A DNA stretch of 64,000 nt from Elusimicrobiota bacterium (GTDB lineage Bacteria > Elusimicrobiota > Endomicrobiia > Endomicrobiales > Endomicrobiaceae), in assembly GCA_017528425.1 (NCBI GenBank), contig JAFXOV010000015.1, positions 1-64,000 on the forward strand. The letters run 5' to 3'. A program made the position numbers and the translations under genes. This document shows, one piece after another, positions 15,257 through 24,829 of this stretch; within the stretch, counting starts at the first letter, position 1; each line of letters opens with the position of its first letter. The notes under the pieces are model-generated. The model was given only the letters and a program-made list of their open reading frames with translations, searched no databases and was not told the DNA's origin.

Positions 15257-16064
15257 AAAGTTTTACGACAAAAAGGTCGTTTTTATCGGTTCAGGTAATA
15301 TGGCAGAAGCCATAATATCCGGTTTTGTAAAATACGATATTATAAAAGCTGCAAACATTGTTTGTAACGATATTTCAAGAGACAGATTACAATATATGTC
15401 TCAAAAATATGCGGTATCCGCTCAACAAGATAAAGGTGAAGCTTTAGATAAAGCAGATATAGTTTTTTTAACAATAAAACCTCAAACTTTTAAAGGGGTA
15501 TTGGAAGAATACGGAAAACAAATCGGAAAAGCAAAAATGGTTGTTACCATTGCAGCCGGTATTACGACGGAATTTGTTGAAAAATATCTTTCAAAAAAAT
15601 CCGTTCTTATAAGAGTTATGCCTAACACTCCGGCACTTGTAGGAAAAGGTGCTATGGCTGTTTGCGGCGGGAAAAACGCAACAAAAGAAAATATTAACGA
15701 TATAGCGGACTTGTTCTCCGTTATCGGAAGAGTTGTTGTTGTAAAAGAAAAATTAATAAATGCAATCACCGCTGTTTCCGGTTCGGGACCTGCTTATGTG
15801 TTTTATTTCTCCGAAGTTATGAGACAAGCTGCCGAAAATTTAGGTATTCCTTCCGATATGGCCAAAGAATTGGTTTATCAAACAATATTCGGTTCCGGAA
15901 AAATGCTTATCGAAAGCGGCCTTGATGATACCGTTTTAAGAAAGAATGTTACTTCTCCGGGAGGAACAACCGAAAAAGCTATGGAAGAATTTTTAAACAG
16001 CGATTTTAAACAAGTCGTTTTTTCTGCTATTGAAAAAGCAAAACAAAGAGCAGAAGAACTTTAA
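15246..16064 (+). CDS. proC: Pyrroline-5-carboxylate reductase
   Basis: A 272-residue enzyme for the last step of proline synthesis. The dinucleotide motif VVFIGSGNMAEAIISG opens the Rossmann domain. VMPNTPALVGKGAMAV, AVSGSGPAYVFYFSEVM and TSPGGTTEKAMEEF are family signatures, the last two lining the C-terminal dimer and substrate site. The ATG lies within the end of yggS with GGGGAG upstream, so the two are translationally coupled. Full length. Confidence 0.96.
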   Translation: MISKKFYDKKVVFIGSGNMAEAIISGFVKYDIIKAANIVCNDISRDRLQYMSQKYAVSAQQDKGEALDKADIVFLTIKPQTFKGVLEEYGKQIGKAKMVVTIAAGITTEFVEKYLSKKSVLIRVMPNTPALVGKGAMAVCGGKNATKENINDIADLFSVIGRVVVVKEKLINAITAVSGSGPAYVFYFSEVMRQAAENLGIPSDMAKELVYQTIFGSGKMLIESGLDDTVLRKNVTSPGGTTEKAMEEFLNSDFKQVVFSAIEKAKQRAEEL

Positions 16065-16096
16065 TATATAATAAGTAAAGTAGAGAGGTAAAAGTA

Positions 16097-16360
16097 ATGA
16101 TTATTAAGGTAAGAGTAATTCCTAATTCAAAAAGAAATGATGTTGTCAGCAGAATTGGGTCTATTTTAAGAGTAAAAATTGCTGCTCCTGCTGTTGAAGG
16201 AAAAGCAAACGAAGAATTATGTGAATATTTATCGGACTTTTTCGATGTTAATAGATCTCATGTTCTCTTGAGAAAAGGTGAAAGAGGCAGAGAAAAAACT
16301 ATAGAAATTACAGGCAGAACAGAAGAAGAATTGGAAGAAGTTTTAGATACGATACCGTAG
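16097..16360 (+). CDS. YggU-family (DUF167) small protein
   Basis: An 87-residue protein with the family pattern VIPNSKRNDVV, RVKIAAPAVEGKANEEL and GERGREKTIEITG. The fold is known but the function is not. It follows proC by 32 bases with AGAGAGG upstream and is a usual companion of YggS-ProC operons. Confidence 0.9.
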   Translation: MIIKVRVIPNSKRNDVVSRIGSILRVKIAAPAVEGKANEELCEYLSDFFDVNRSHVLLRKGERGREKTIEITGRTEEELEEVLDTIP

Positions 16361-16387
16361 AGATTAAATTAGTTTCAAGAGAGAAGA

Positions 16388-17431
16388 ATGAACAATAAAA
16401 TGCCGGAAACGTTATATTGGGACAAAGGCGAATTGTTTTTGTTGGACCAACTGGAACTCCCGAATAAAGTTATATATAGAAAATGTAAAACTTATACGGA
16501 TGTTATCAAGTCAATCAAAAATATGATTGTCAGAGGTGCTCCGGCTATAGGTGTTGCGGCCGCTTACGGTATGGTTCTTGCGGGAACAAAGACTGCAAAG
16601 TTATCACCTACAGAAAAAATTAAGTTCATTAAAAAAGTTTCAGAAGAAATGATACAGGCAAGACCTACAGCCGTTAACTTAAAGTGGGCTGTAGACAAAA
16701 TGTGTTTAGTTGTAGAAAGTTCTTTAAAATTAAATCCTGAAAATTTCATTATTGCATTGGAAAAAGCGGCAAATGAAATTTATGACGAAGATATAGAATG
16801 TAATAAAGTTATGGCTGATTTCGGAGCAAGACTTTTAAAAAAGAATTCCGTAGTTCTTACTCATTGTAATGCCGGTGCACTTGCCACGGCAGGTTACGGA
16901 ACGGCACTCGGAATGATAAGAACAGGTTATAAGAACGGGAAAATAAAAAGAGTTTTTGTTGATGAAACAAGGCCTTATTTGCAAGGTGCAAGACTTACGG
17001 CTTGGGAGCTTCAACAAGAAAAAATTCCGTATACTTTAATTACCGATAATATGGCAGGATATATAATGAAGACGGAAAAAATAGATGCCGTTATTGTCGG
17101 TGCGGACAGAATTGCTTCAAACGGTGATGTTGCAAATAAAATAGGAACTTATTCGTTGTCGATACTTGCAAAATATCATAAGATACCTTTTTATGTTGTA
17201 GCTCCGAGTTCTACAATAGATTTTTCTACTTTGTACGGTACAAAAATAAAAATAGAAGAAAGATCTGCCGAGGAAGTTTTAAAAATAAACGGAAAAGAAA
17301 TTGCTCCTAAAGGAACAATCGTCAGACATCCCGGTTTTGATATCACTCCGGCATCAAACATTACAATGATTATCACGGAAAAAGGTGTTTTCAAGCCAAA
17401 CAAAATTTCTACACTGAAAAAAATTAAATAA
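16388..17431 (+). CDS. mtnA: S-methyl-5-thioribose-1-phosphate isomerase
   Basis: A 347-residue member of the eIF2B-like family acting in methionine salvage (aldose to ketose conversion of methylthioribose 1-phosphate). MIVRGAPAIGVAAAYG, the catalytic Cys in VVLTHCNAGALATAG and the Asp in VIVGADRIASNGDVANKIGTY are all present. No other salvage gene is in the window. Because this organism makes polyamines by the carboxynorspermidine route, which yields no methylthioadenosine, the salvage substrate may come from other SAM reactions, or the enzyme may serve a related pentose phosphate. Confidence 0.93.
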   Translation: MNNKMPETLYWDKGELFLLDQLELPNKVIYRKCKTYTDVIKSIKNMIVRGAPAIGVAAAYGMVLAGTKTAKLSPTEKIKFIKKVSEEMIQARPTAVNLKWAVDKMCLVVESSLKLNPENFIIALEKAANEIYDEDIECNKVMADFGARLLKKNSVVLTHCNAGALATAGYGTALGMIRTGYKNGKIKRVFVDETRPYLQGARLTAWELQQEKIPYTLITDNMAGYIMKTEKIDAVIVGADRIASNGDVANKIGTYSLSILAKYHKIPFYVVAPSSTIDFSTLYGTKIKIEERSAEEVLKINGKEIAPKGTIVRHPGFDITPASNITMIITEKGVFKPNKISTLKKIK

Positions 17432-17457
17432 AAATATAAAAAAGGTTAAACAAGAAA

Positions 17458-20244
17458 ATGGAAAACGAAAAAAAAGATTATTCAAAAACTGTTAATTTAC
17501 CTAAAACAGACTTTCAAATGAAAGCAAATTTAGCTCAAAGAGAACCGGACTTTTTAAAAGAGTTATACGACGCTAAAATTTACGAGAAGATGAGAGCAAA
17601 AAATCAAGGTAAGAAAAAATTTATTCTTCACGACGGACCTCCGTATGCCAACGGAAATATGCACAGCGGACATGCTTTGAATAAAATTTTAAAAGATTTT
17701 ATTTTGAAATATAAAAATATGAAAGGTTTTGACACTCCTTACACACCCGGTTGGGATTGTCACGGACTTCCTATAGAAACACAATGTTTAAAAGAATTAA
17801 AAACCGATAAACATAAAGTGGATAAAAAAGTTTTCAGACAACAGGCAAGTGATTTTGCAAAAAGATTCGTTTCTATACAGAGAGAAGGTTTTAAAAGATT
17901 GGGAGTATTTGCAGATTGGGAGAAACCTTATCTTACATTAGATCCTAAATATGAAGCATCAATAGTAAAAGTTTTCGGTGAACTTGTAGAAAAAAATTAT
18001 TTGTTCAGAAAGAAAAAACCTGTTTATTGGTGTTCATCGTGCGAAACAGCTCTTGCGGATGCTGAAGTTGAATATGCGGATGTTACATCCGATTCAATAT
18101 TTGTAAAATTTAAAATTGTTGAATTGAGTGATGCATTAAAAGATAAACAAGATTTATTGAAAGATTATTCCGTATTAATATGGACGACAACACCGTGGAC
18201 ATTACCGTCCAACGTGGCACTTGCATTTTCACCTGTAGCAAAATATGTTGCCTGTGAATATATATTAAACGGCAAAGTTGAAAAAATAATTGTTGCAAGA
18301 GATTTGGCGGAAAATGTTAAGAACAAAATCTCTGCGGAAAGTTTTACCGTAAAAGCGGAATTTGACGGTAAAGATTTGGAATATATCAAATGTCAAAATC
18401 CTATAGTAGACAGAAAATCGCTCGGTATTTTGGCTGATTATGTCAGTATGGAAGACGGTTCCGGTATAGTTCATATTGCTCCGGGACACGGTCAGGAAGA
18501 CTATCAGGCGGGATTAGCATATAAACTTGATATTATTTCACCTTTAAATGACAGAGGACAATTTACAAAAGAAGTTCCCGAATTTGAAGGAATAAGTGTA
18601 TTTAAAGCAAATCCTTTAATAATTGAAAAACTTACAAAAGAAGGAACACTTCTTGCAAGTATAAAAATAAGTCACTCTTATCCTCATTGTTGGAGATGTA
18701 AGAAACCTGTGATATTCAGAGCAACTCCTCAATGGTTTATGGGTGTGGATTTGAACGATTTAAGACAAAATCTTCTTAAAGAAATTAAGAATGTTAATTG
18801 GGTTCCCAAATACGGAGAATCCAGAATTACCGGAATGATACAAACAAGACCAGATTGGTGTTTGAGTCGTCAGAGATTGTGGGGTGTTCCGTTACCGATA
18901 TTCTATTGTAAAGAGTGCGGTGAACCTATACTTGATAAAAAAATCATAGATAAAGTTGTTGAAGAATTCAAAGTTCACGGAGCGGGAATTTGGTACGAAA
19001 AATCCGCAGAAGATTGGTTAAAAGGTTTTGATGTAAAATGTCCGAAATGCGGCAAAACCGAATTTAAGAAAGAAGAAGATATTCTTGATGTTTGGTTTGA
19101 TTCCGGAGTATCAAGTGAAGCCGTATTGTCGAGCGGAAACTATGATTCTTTGGAATTTCCCGCGGATTTATATCTTGAAGGCAGCGACCAACACAGAGGT
19201 TGGTTCCAAAGTTCGTTGCTTCCGGCAGTTGCAATAAAAGGCAGAGCACCTTACAAAACCGTTCTTACTCACGGATTTTTGGTTGACGGTCAAGGCAGAA
19301 AGATGTCTAAATCTTTAGGTAACGGACTTGATCCTTTACAAATAATAAATAAGTACGGTGCGGATATTTTGAGATTGTGGGTTGCATCTTGCGATTACAG
19401 AGAAGATGTAAGAATTTCAGACGAAATTATAAAAGGTCATACCGACACCTACAGAAAGATAAGAAATACAATAAGATTTATGCTCGGAAATATCAGTGAT
19501 ATGAAAAAAGAAGATGTAGTAAAATTTGCAGATATGAACGAGATAGATAAATATGCTTTATGGACATTAAACGAAGTGGTAAAACAGGCTGAAACCGGTT
19601 TTGAAAATTACGAGTTCCATAAAACAGTTAAAGTTATAAACGATTTCTGCACGGTATTTTTAAGCGGATTTTATCTTGATGCATTAAAAGATATTTTATA
19701 TTGCGATAAAGTTAACAGTAAAGCAAGAAGAAGTGCACAATCTGCAATGCTTGAAATAGTTACTGCATTGGTAGAAGTAATGTCACCGATATTAACTTTT
19801 ACAATGCATGAAGCATGGAAAGAAATAAAGAAAATAAAACAAGATTTACCTGAATTTGTAACATTGGTGGATTTCCCTGCGGTAAATGAAGAATATAAGT
19901 TGGAAAAAGATGTTCTTGCAAAGTGGGAAACTCTTGTAAAAATAAAACAACAAGTTTTGGCAGAAACGGAAAAATTAAGAAAAGATAAAATTATCGGTTC
20001 CAACTTGGAATCAAGTTTAACAATAAAGTATGGTTCAAAGTATGAGAAAGCATTGAACGATATCGATTTGATAAACATTGTATTCGGCAGTTGGGATATT
20101 AAGTTGGAAAAATCCGATAATGCGGAAGAAATTTCCGTTGTTGCGGGAAAATCTTCTTACGGCAAATGTGAAAGATGTTGGAGACATATTGACGGTATAA
20201 ACGAAGATGGTTTATGCCACAGATGTGCAGATGCAACTAAATAA
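17458..20244 (+). CDS. ileS: Isoleucyl-tRNA synthetase
   Basis: A 928-residue class I synthetase. The HIGH motif is HSGH within PPYANGNMHSGHAL, KMSKS is in GRKMSKSLGNGLDPL, and the CP1 editing domain lies between (WTTTPWTLPSN, GSGIVHIAPGHGQEDYQ). A C-terminal zinc ribbon (CERCWRH, CHRCADA) marks the bacterial type. It is followed immediately by an intrinsic terminator and lspA, the widely conserved order ileS-lspA. Confidence 0.97.
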   Translation: MENEKKDYSKTVNLPKTDFQMKANLAQREPDFLKELYDAKIYEKMRAKNQGKKKFILHDGPPYANGNMHSGHALNKILKDFILKYKNMKGFDTPYTPGWDCHGLPIETQCLKELKTDKHKVDKKVFRQQASDFAKRFVSIQREGFKRLGVFADWEKPYLTLDPKYEASIVKVFGELVEKNYLFRKKKPVYWCSSCETALADAEVEYADVTSDSIFVKFKIVELSDALKDKQDLLKDYSVLIWTTTPWTLPSNVALAFSPVAKYVACEYILNGKVEKIIVARDLAENVKNKISAESFTVKAEFDGKDLEYIKCQNPIVDRKSLGILADYVSMEDGSGIVHIAPGHGQEDYQAGLAYKLDIISPLNDRGQFTKEVPEFEGISVFKANPLIIEKLTKEGTLLASIKISHSYPHCWRCKKPVIFRATPQWFMGVDLNDLRQNLLKEIKNVNWVPKYGESRITGMIQTRPDWCLSRQRLWGVPLPIFYCKECGEPILDKKIIDKVVEEFKVHGAGIWYEKSAEDWLKGFDVKCPKCGKTEFKKEEDILDVWFDSGVSSEAVLSSGNYDSLEFPADLYLEGSDQHRGWFQSSLLPAVAIKGRAPYKTVLTHGFLVDGQGRKMSKSLGNGLDPLQIINKYGADILRLWVASCDYREDVRISDEIIKGHTDTYRKIRNTIRFMLGNISDMKKEDVVKFADMNEIDKYALWTLNEVVKQAETGFENYEFHKTVKVINDFCTVFLSGFYLDALKDILYCDKVNSKARRSAQSAMLEIVTALVEVMSPILTFTMHEAWKEIKKIKQDLPEFVTLVDFPAVNEEYKLEKDVLAKWETLVKIKQQVLAETEKLRKDKIIGSNLESSLTIKYGSKYEKALNDIDLINIVFGSWDIKLEKSDNAEEISVVAGKSSYGKCERCWRHIDGINEDGLCHRCADATK

Positions 20245-20262
20245 AATAAACTTAATAAATAT

Positions 20263-20296
20263 AAAAACAGGAAGATAAAAATCTTCCTGTTTTTTT
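20263..20296 (+). terminator. Intrinsic terminator after ileS
   Basis: ACAGGAAGAT and ATCTTCCTGT pair around AAAA, flanked by an A-run upstream and seven T downstream. It ends the yggS-ileS transcript. Confidence 0.88.
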
Positions 20297-20326
20297 GTGG
20301 CTTACAATTTAGTAAAATAAAACATC

Positions 20327-20797
20327 ATGAAAAAATATTTGTATTTCTTATTACCTTTAATTTATGTAGCATTGGACCATATAACAAAGTTTCTTGTTAT
20401 AAAAAATATCCCTTACGGCTCTTTTATAAAAATTAACGATTATTTTAGCCTTGTAAACATATCTAACACCGGTGTAGCATTTAGTATGTTTCAAAATAAC
20501 AATATATTTTTTATATGTTTGGTATCTTTAGTAATATTGTTCCTAATATTTTTTCTCTATAAAAACAAAAAAGAACTTACAAAATTACAAACCCATGCTT
20601 TGCTTTTGATATTGGCGGGGGGAATAGGTAACCTTATAGACAGACTTTTCAGAGGTGCAGTCGTGGATTTTATAGATGTAGGTTATAAAGAAGTTTACAG
20701 ATGGCCTGCATTCAATGTTGCAGACTCTTGTGTATGTATAGGCGTAACACTGTTTATCATTTCTCTATTATTCTTCAATAAAAAAGCCAAAGTATAA
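20327..20797 (+). CDS. lspA: Lipoprotein signal peptidase
   Basis: A 156-residue aspartic protease of the inner membrane that removes prolipoprotein signals. Four membrane helices are clear. The two catalytic aspartates lie in GNLIDRLFRGAVVDFIDVG and FNVADSCVCIG. No Shine-Dalgarno precedes the ATG; a TAAAAT box (20313-20318) ends eight bases upstream, pointing to a leaderless message independent of ileS. The stop codon lies inside the downstream terminator hairpin. A target is the lipoprotein HlyD-like gene in this window. Confidence 0.95.
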   Translation: MKKYLYFLLPLIYVALDHITKFLVIKNIPYGSFIKINDYFSLVNISNTGVAFSMFQNNNIFFICLVSLVILFLIFFLYKNKKELTKLQTHALLLILAGGIGNLIDRLFRGAVVDFIDVGYKEVYRWPAFNVADSCVCIGVTLFIISLLFFNKKAKV

Positions 20798-20816
20798 ATT
20801 TATACCTTGGCTTTTT
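20780..20816 (+). terminator. Terminator hairpin overlapping the lspA stop
   Basis: AAAAAGCCAA/TTGGCTTTTT and GTATAA/TTATAC pair with one A-C mismatch between them; the hairpin spans the last codons and the stop of lspA and is followed by ATTTTAT. It also has an A-run on the guaA side and may serve both strands. Confidence 0.75.
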
Positions 20817-20840
20817 ATTTTATAATGTTTTTTTTTGTTA

Positions 20841-20875
20841 ATTATAAATTATACATTGTAAATTATAAATTGTTG
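20841..20875. repeat. Heptamer tandem array between lspA and guaA
   Basis: Five seven-base words in a row: ATTATAA, ATTATAC, ATTGTAA, ATTATAA, ATTGTTG. The array ends two bases before the guaA stop codon. Confidence 0.7.
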
Positions 20876-20877
20876 TC

Positions 20878-22404
20878 TTACTCCCATTCAATGGTCGCAG
20901 GCGGTTTTTGAGAAATATCGTAAACAACTCTGTTGGCACCTTTAACTTCGTTTATTATTCTTGAAGATATTTTTCCTAAAATTTCGTAAGGCAATTTTAC
21001 CCAATCTGCAGTCATTGCATCTACCGAGTTTACGGCTCTTATAACGATAACGTGTTCATAAGTTCTTTGATCGCCCATAACACCTACCGTTTTTACAGGA
21101 AGTATTATTGCAAAAGATTGCCAAATTTTTTCGTATAATCCTGCTTTTCTTATTTCTTGATCAACTATTGCATCCGCTTCTTTAACTATTCTTAACTTCT
21201 CTTCGGTTATTTCGCCGAGTGTTCTTATTGCAAGACCGGGACCCGGGAAAGGTTGTCTGTCTATAATTTCGTTAGGAATGTTTAATTCTCTTCCCAACTG
21301 TCTTACTTCATCTTTAAATAAAGATTTTAAAGGTTCAACCAATTTCATCTTCATTTTTTCGGGTAATCCGCCAACATTGTGATGGCTCTTAATCGTTACG
21401 GCTTTGCCTATTTTTGCACTTTCTATAACATCAGGGTAAATTGTACCTTGTAATAAAAAGTCAATGTTTTTTACTTTCTTTGCTTCTTTTTCAAAAACGT
21501 CTATAAATGTGTGACCGATAATTTTTCTTTTTTGTTCAGGTTCGGTAACACCTTTTAATTTGTTTAAAAATAATTTCTTTGCATCCACTATTATTAAATT
21601 CTTGCCGAACTTTTTGCCGAATATCTTTCTTACTCTTTCCGTTTCACCGAGTTTCTGTAAACCGTGATCAACATAAACACTTACCAACTGTTTACCTATG
21701 GCTTTGTGCATCATTATTGCCGCAACGGAAGAATCTACTCCGCCGGACAATGCACATAAAACTTTACCTTTACCTACTTGTTTCTTTATTCTTGCAATTT
21801 CATCTTTTATATAATTTTTCATTGTCCAATCTTGTTTTACTTTACAAACTTTGAACAAGAAATTATCCAATATTTGTTTTCCGAACGGTGAATGGTGAAC
21901 TTCAGGATGGAATTGAACTCCGTATATCGTTCCCTTATCGTTTACTATTGTTGCATTAGGACAATTCTTTGAACTTGCAACAACCTTAAATTCTTTGGGA
22001 AGTTTTGTTAATTTGTCGCCGTGGCTCATCCATACAGGCATCTTATTCTTTAAACCTGCATAAAGTAATGATTTTGATTTTATAACGATATCGGCTAAAC
22101 CGTATTCTCTGTTCTTTGAATGTTGAACTTTTCCGCCCAATTGTTGAGCAATTAATTGCATACCGTAACATATACCTAAAATAGGAACATTCATTTGCCA
22201 AACTTTTGAGTCCGGCTTGGGAGCATCTTTTTCGTATACACTTGCAGGACCACCGGAAAGAATTATTGCTTCAACCGTGCTTAAATTCTCTATTTCATCA
22301 AGTTTCTTGTTTCCCGGAAAAATTTCACAATAAACATGTGATTCTCTTATTTTTCTTGCGATAACTTGAGTATATTGTGAACCGAAATCTAAAATCAAAA
22401 TCAT
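20878..22404 (-). CDS. guaA: GMP synthase (glutamine-hydrolysing)
   Basis: A 508-residue enzyme converting XMP to GMP. The N-terminal class I amidotransferase has ILSGGPASVYE, the nucleophile in GICYGMQLIAQQLGG and the HPE motif in QFHPEVHHS. The ATP-pyrophosphatase domain carries the P-loop ALSGGVDSSVAA, and the C-terminal dimerisation domain ends DISQKPPATIEWE. GGAGCAATTT precedes the ATG. A monocistronic gene facing lspA. Confidence 0.97.
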   Translation of the reverse strand: MILILDFGSQYTQVIARKIRESHVYCEIFPGNKKLDEIENLSTVEAIILSGGPASVYEKDAPKPDSKVWQMNVPILGICYGMQLIAQQLGGKVQHSKNREYGLADIVIKSKSLLYAGLKNKMPVWMSHGDKLTKLPKEFKVVASSKNCPNATIVNDKGTIYGVQFHPEVHHSPFGKQILDNFLFKVCKVKQDWTMKNYIKDEIARIKKQVGKGKVLCALSGGVDSSVAAIMMHKAIGKQLVSVYVDHGLQKLGETERVRKIFGKKFGKNLIIVDAKKLFLNKLKGVTEPEQKRKIIGHTFIDVFEKEAKKVKNIDFLLQGTIYPDVIESAKIGKAVTIKSHHNVGGLPEKMKMKLVEPLKSLFKDEVRQLGRELNIPNEIIDRQPFPGPGLAIRTLGEITEEKLRIVKEADAIVDQEIRKAGLYEKIWQSFAIILPVKTVGVMGDQRTYEHVIVIRAVNSVDAMTADWVKLPYEILGKISSRIINEVKGANRVVYDISQKPPATIEWE

Positions 22405-22467
22405 AAATTGCTCCTTTATAAATTAAAGAATTGTAAATTGAATAAAAAGCATTATACTAAAATAAAA

Positions 22468-22508
22468 CCAATCTTCCAATCATCCAATCTTCCAATCATC
22501 CGATCTTC
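22468..22508. repeat. Octamer tandem array upstream of aroE
   Basis: Five eight-base words: CCAATCTT, CCAATCAT, CCAATCTT, CCAATCAT, CCGATCTT. Words 1-2 and 3-4 are identical, so this is also a 16-base tandem repeat. Unlike the car spacers no complementary arm is evident; a looser AT-rich run (22413-22440) lies on the guaA side. Confidence 0.75.
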
Positions 22509-22576
22509 TGTAGTTTTATTGCCTTTTTAGTGTATATTTAATAAAATAAATCTGTTATTTTTTAGAGAGAAATTAT

Positions 22577-23413
22577 ATGAATAAAAATGTTACAGCAGAT
22601 ACAAAACTTTTAGGCATTTTCGGTAACCCTGTTAACCATTCTTTATCACCGATAATGCACAATACTTGGTTTGAAAAATATAAATTGAATTATTTATATG
22701 TTGCATTTGATGTTTTGCCTAAAAATTTGAAGTCGGCCGTAGAATCAATAAGAACTTTAAATATTTTAGGTGTAAATGTTACCGTGCCTCATAAAATAGA
22801 TGTTATGAAATATATTGATACTGTAGATGATGCCGCAAAAGCTATAGGCAGTGTTAATACAATCGTTAATAAAAAAGGCAAGCTGTACGGATATAATACT
22901 GATTGGCAAGGTTTTATTGCCGATTTAAAATCTAAAAATATAAATTTAAAAAACAAAACAATACTTGTTGTAGGTGCGGGCGGAGCGGCAAAAGCAATTC
23001 TTTATGCTTTAACAAAATTAAAAGTTAAACAGATTTATTTAACATCGCGAACTTTTGATAAAGCCAAATTTGTTGCAAGAAAATATAAAAACATTTCCGT
23101 TATTGATATAAACAAAATTCCTGTGAGCTTTTTTAAGGATATTGATTGTTTGGTTAACTGTTCTACTTGCGGAATGAAAAAAGAAGATAAACTTCCTTTT
23201 ACAATAAAAGAATTTAATAAAAAAATTGTTTTTTATGATATTATATACAACAAAGAAACACCGTTTAAAAAGTTTGCCGCAAAAAATAAAATAAAGTATT
23301 TTTCCGGTGAAGGAATGTTAATATATCAGGGCGCTGTTTCTTTTGATAAGTGGGCAGGAATATTTCCCGATACTGAAAAGACGTTACCGCTTATCAAAAA
23401 ATTTATGAGGTAA
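22577..23413 (+). CDS. aroE: Shikimate dehydrogenase
   Basis: A 278-residue NADPH-dependent enzyme reducing 3-dehydroshikimate. The substrate-binding start GIFGNPVNHSLSPIMHN, the catalytic Lys in NVTVPHKIDVM, GAIGSVNTIV-type KAIGSVNTIV, GYNTDWQGF and the NADP motif VVGAGGAAKAILYAL are all present. AGAGAG precedes the ATG. It is first of a run aroE-PIN/TRAM-ispD-ispF-x-cysS-rlmB with very short gaps. Confidence 0.95.
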   Translation: MNKNVTADTKLLGIFGNPVNHSLSPIMHNTWFEKYKLNYLYVAFDVLPKNLKSAVESIRTLNILGVNVTVPHKIDVMKYIDTVDDAAKAIGSVNTIVNKKGKLYGYNTDWQGFIADLKSKNINLKNKTILVVGAGGAAKAILYALTKLKVKQIYLTSRTFDKAKFVARKYKNISVIDINKIPVSFFKDIDCLVNCSTCGMKKEDKLPFTIKEFNKKIVFYDIIYNKETPFKKFAAKNKIKYFSGEGMLIYQGAVSFDKWAGIFPDTEKTLPLIKKFMR

Positions 23414-23418
23414 AAAAA

Positions 23419-24144
23419 TTGTTAATATTATTGGTTTTATTTATATTGTTTCCTGCAGTTATATTTTTTTTAGTATCTAATACTATAAATGCAATAATCG
23501 TTTCTTATTGCTTGGCGATTCTTCTTTTTATTTTTATAAGAAGAAGCAACAGAAAAGAAATAGTGTTGCTTGATACAACCGTTATAAACGATGACAGAAT
23601 TATAGATTTTATCAATTCCAATGTATACCAACAGTTTTTATTACCGAGGTTTGTAATAAGAGAAGTAGAGAATAAAATAGAAAACTTAAAAGATAAACAT
23701 TTGGATGAGAACTTAGAAAAAATAAAACAAAATAAAAAAGTAAAAATCCTGTACAGGAATTACAGTAACATAAAGTCCAGTGACTTTAAAATAATTAAAT
23801 TGGCAAAAAGTTTGAATGCGAAAATAGTAACGGTAAACTTCAGTTTGAACAAAATGTCTGTGTTGGAAGGAATAAAAGTTATAGATTTGAACGATATGTA
23901 TGAAAGATTAAAACCTACAATTTTGCCCGGACATAAAATTACAATATTTTTAGTTAAAGAAGGCAGAGAAAAAAATCAGGCAATCGGTTTCTTGGATGAC
24001 GGAACAACGGTTGTTGCCGAAAACGGGAAAAATTTTGTGGGTAAAAGAGTAAGTTTAAAAATAACATCTATGTTGCATTCGTCCGATAATAAGATGTTAT
24101 TCGGTAAAATACCTAACGAAGATATTTTGGAAGGAAAACTATAA
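23419..24144 (+). CDS. Membrane-anchored PIN/TRAM-domain protein, shortened YacL type
   Basis: A 241-residue protein with two N-terminal membrane helices (residues ~1-40), a PIN-like nuclease domain (VLLDTTVINDDRIIDF ... IVTVNFSLNKMS) and a C-terminal TRAM RNA-binding fold (LPGHKITIFLVKEGREKNQAIGFLDDGTTVV). YacL-type proteins usually have four helices and are over 300 residues, so the membrane part is reduced. The start is TTG, six bases after the aroE stop, with GAGG at the aroE end. As in many genomes it directly precedes ispD. Its RNA target is unknown. Confidence 0.85.
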   Translation: MLILLVLFILFPAVIFFLVSNTINAIIVSYCLAILLFIFIRRSNRKEIVLLDTTVINDDRIIDFINSNVYQQFLLPRFVIREVENKIENLKDKHLDENLEKIKQNKKVKILYRNYSNIKSSDFKIIKLAKSLNAKIVTVNFSLNKMSVLEGIKVIDLNDMYERLKPTILPGHKITIFLVKEGREKNQAIGFLDDGTTVVAENGKNFVGKRVSLKITSMLHSSDNKMLFGKIPNEDILEGKL

Positions 24145-24145
24145 T

Positions 24146-24829
24146 ATGAATTTTGCAGCTGTTATTGTTGCAGGCGGTGCAGGTAAAAGATTCGGTTCAA
24201 AGGAACCGAAACAGTTTTTGCTTTTAAACAAAAAGAAAATGTTTATATGGAGCATACTTGCATTTAAAAAAGTTAAAGAATGTAAACAAATTATACTTGT
24301 TGTTCCCGAATACAAACTTTCCGAAATGGAAAAGTATAAAAAGTTATATAAAATTGATGTTGTATGCGGCGGCAAAGAAAGATATAATTCCGTTCAGAAC
24401 GGACTGGAAGTTGTTAAAGATAATATTGATATTGTTGCCGTTCACGATGCGGCAAGACCGCTTATAACTTCTAAAATAATAAAAGAAGTGTTCGACAGTG
24501 CGATTAAATACGGCGGAGCGATAGCGGCAAGTGTTGCAAGAGATACGATAAAGTTTTCCAAAAACGGTAAGAATGTAACAAAGTCTATAGACAGAAACAA
24601 TATTTGGCAGGCACAGACTCCTCAGATGTTTAAAACTAAAATATTAAAGAAAGTTTATTCGAATAAAATACCGAAAAATATTACCGATGATGCACAACTT
24701 GTAGAAAAGTTCGGTAAAAGGGTAATGCTGGTTGACGGCGGTTACGAGAATTTTAAAGTAACACAACCGATAGATTTTAAGTTGGCGGAATATATCTTGA
24801 AGAATAGAGGTATAGAAAAATGTTTGTAG
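24146..24829 (+). CDS. ispD: 2-C-methyl-D-erythritol 4-phosphate cytidylyltransferase
   Basis: A 227-residue enzyme of the non-mevalonate isoprenoid pathway, forming CDP-methylerythritol. The nucleotide-binding loop [21 protein letters not shown] is at residues 3-22; [18 protein letters not shown] and [11 protein letters not shown] are family marks. The ATG is two bases after the previous stop, and its end overlaps ispF by ten bases, so translation is coupled. Confidence 0.95.
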   Translation: MNFAAVIVAGGAGKRFGSKEPKQFLLLNKKKMFIWSILAFKKVKECKQIILVVPEYKLSEMEKYKKLYKIDVVCGGKERYNSVQNGLEVVKDNIDIVAVHDAARPLITSKIIKEVFDSAIKYGGAIAASVARDTIKFSKNGKNVTKSIDRNNIWQAQTPQMFKTKILKKVYSNKIPKNITDDAQLVEKFGKRVMLVDGGYENFKVTQPIDFKLAEYILKNRGIEKCL

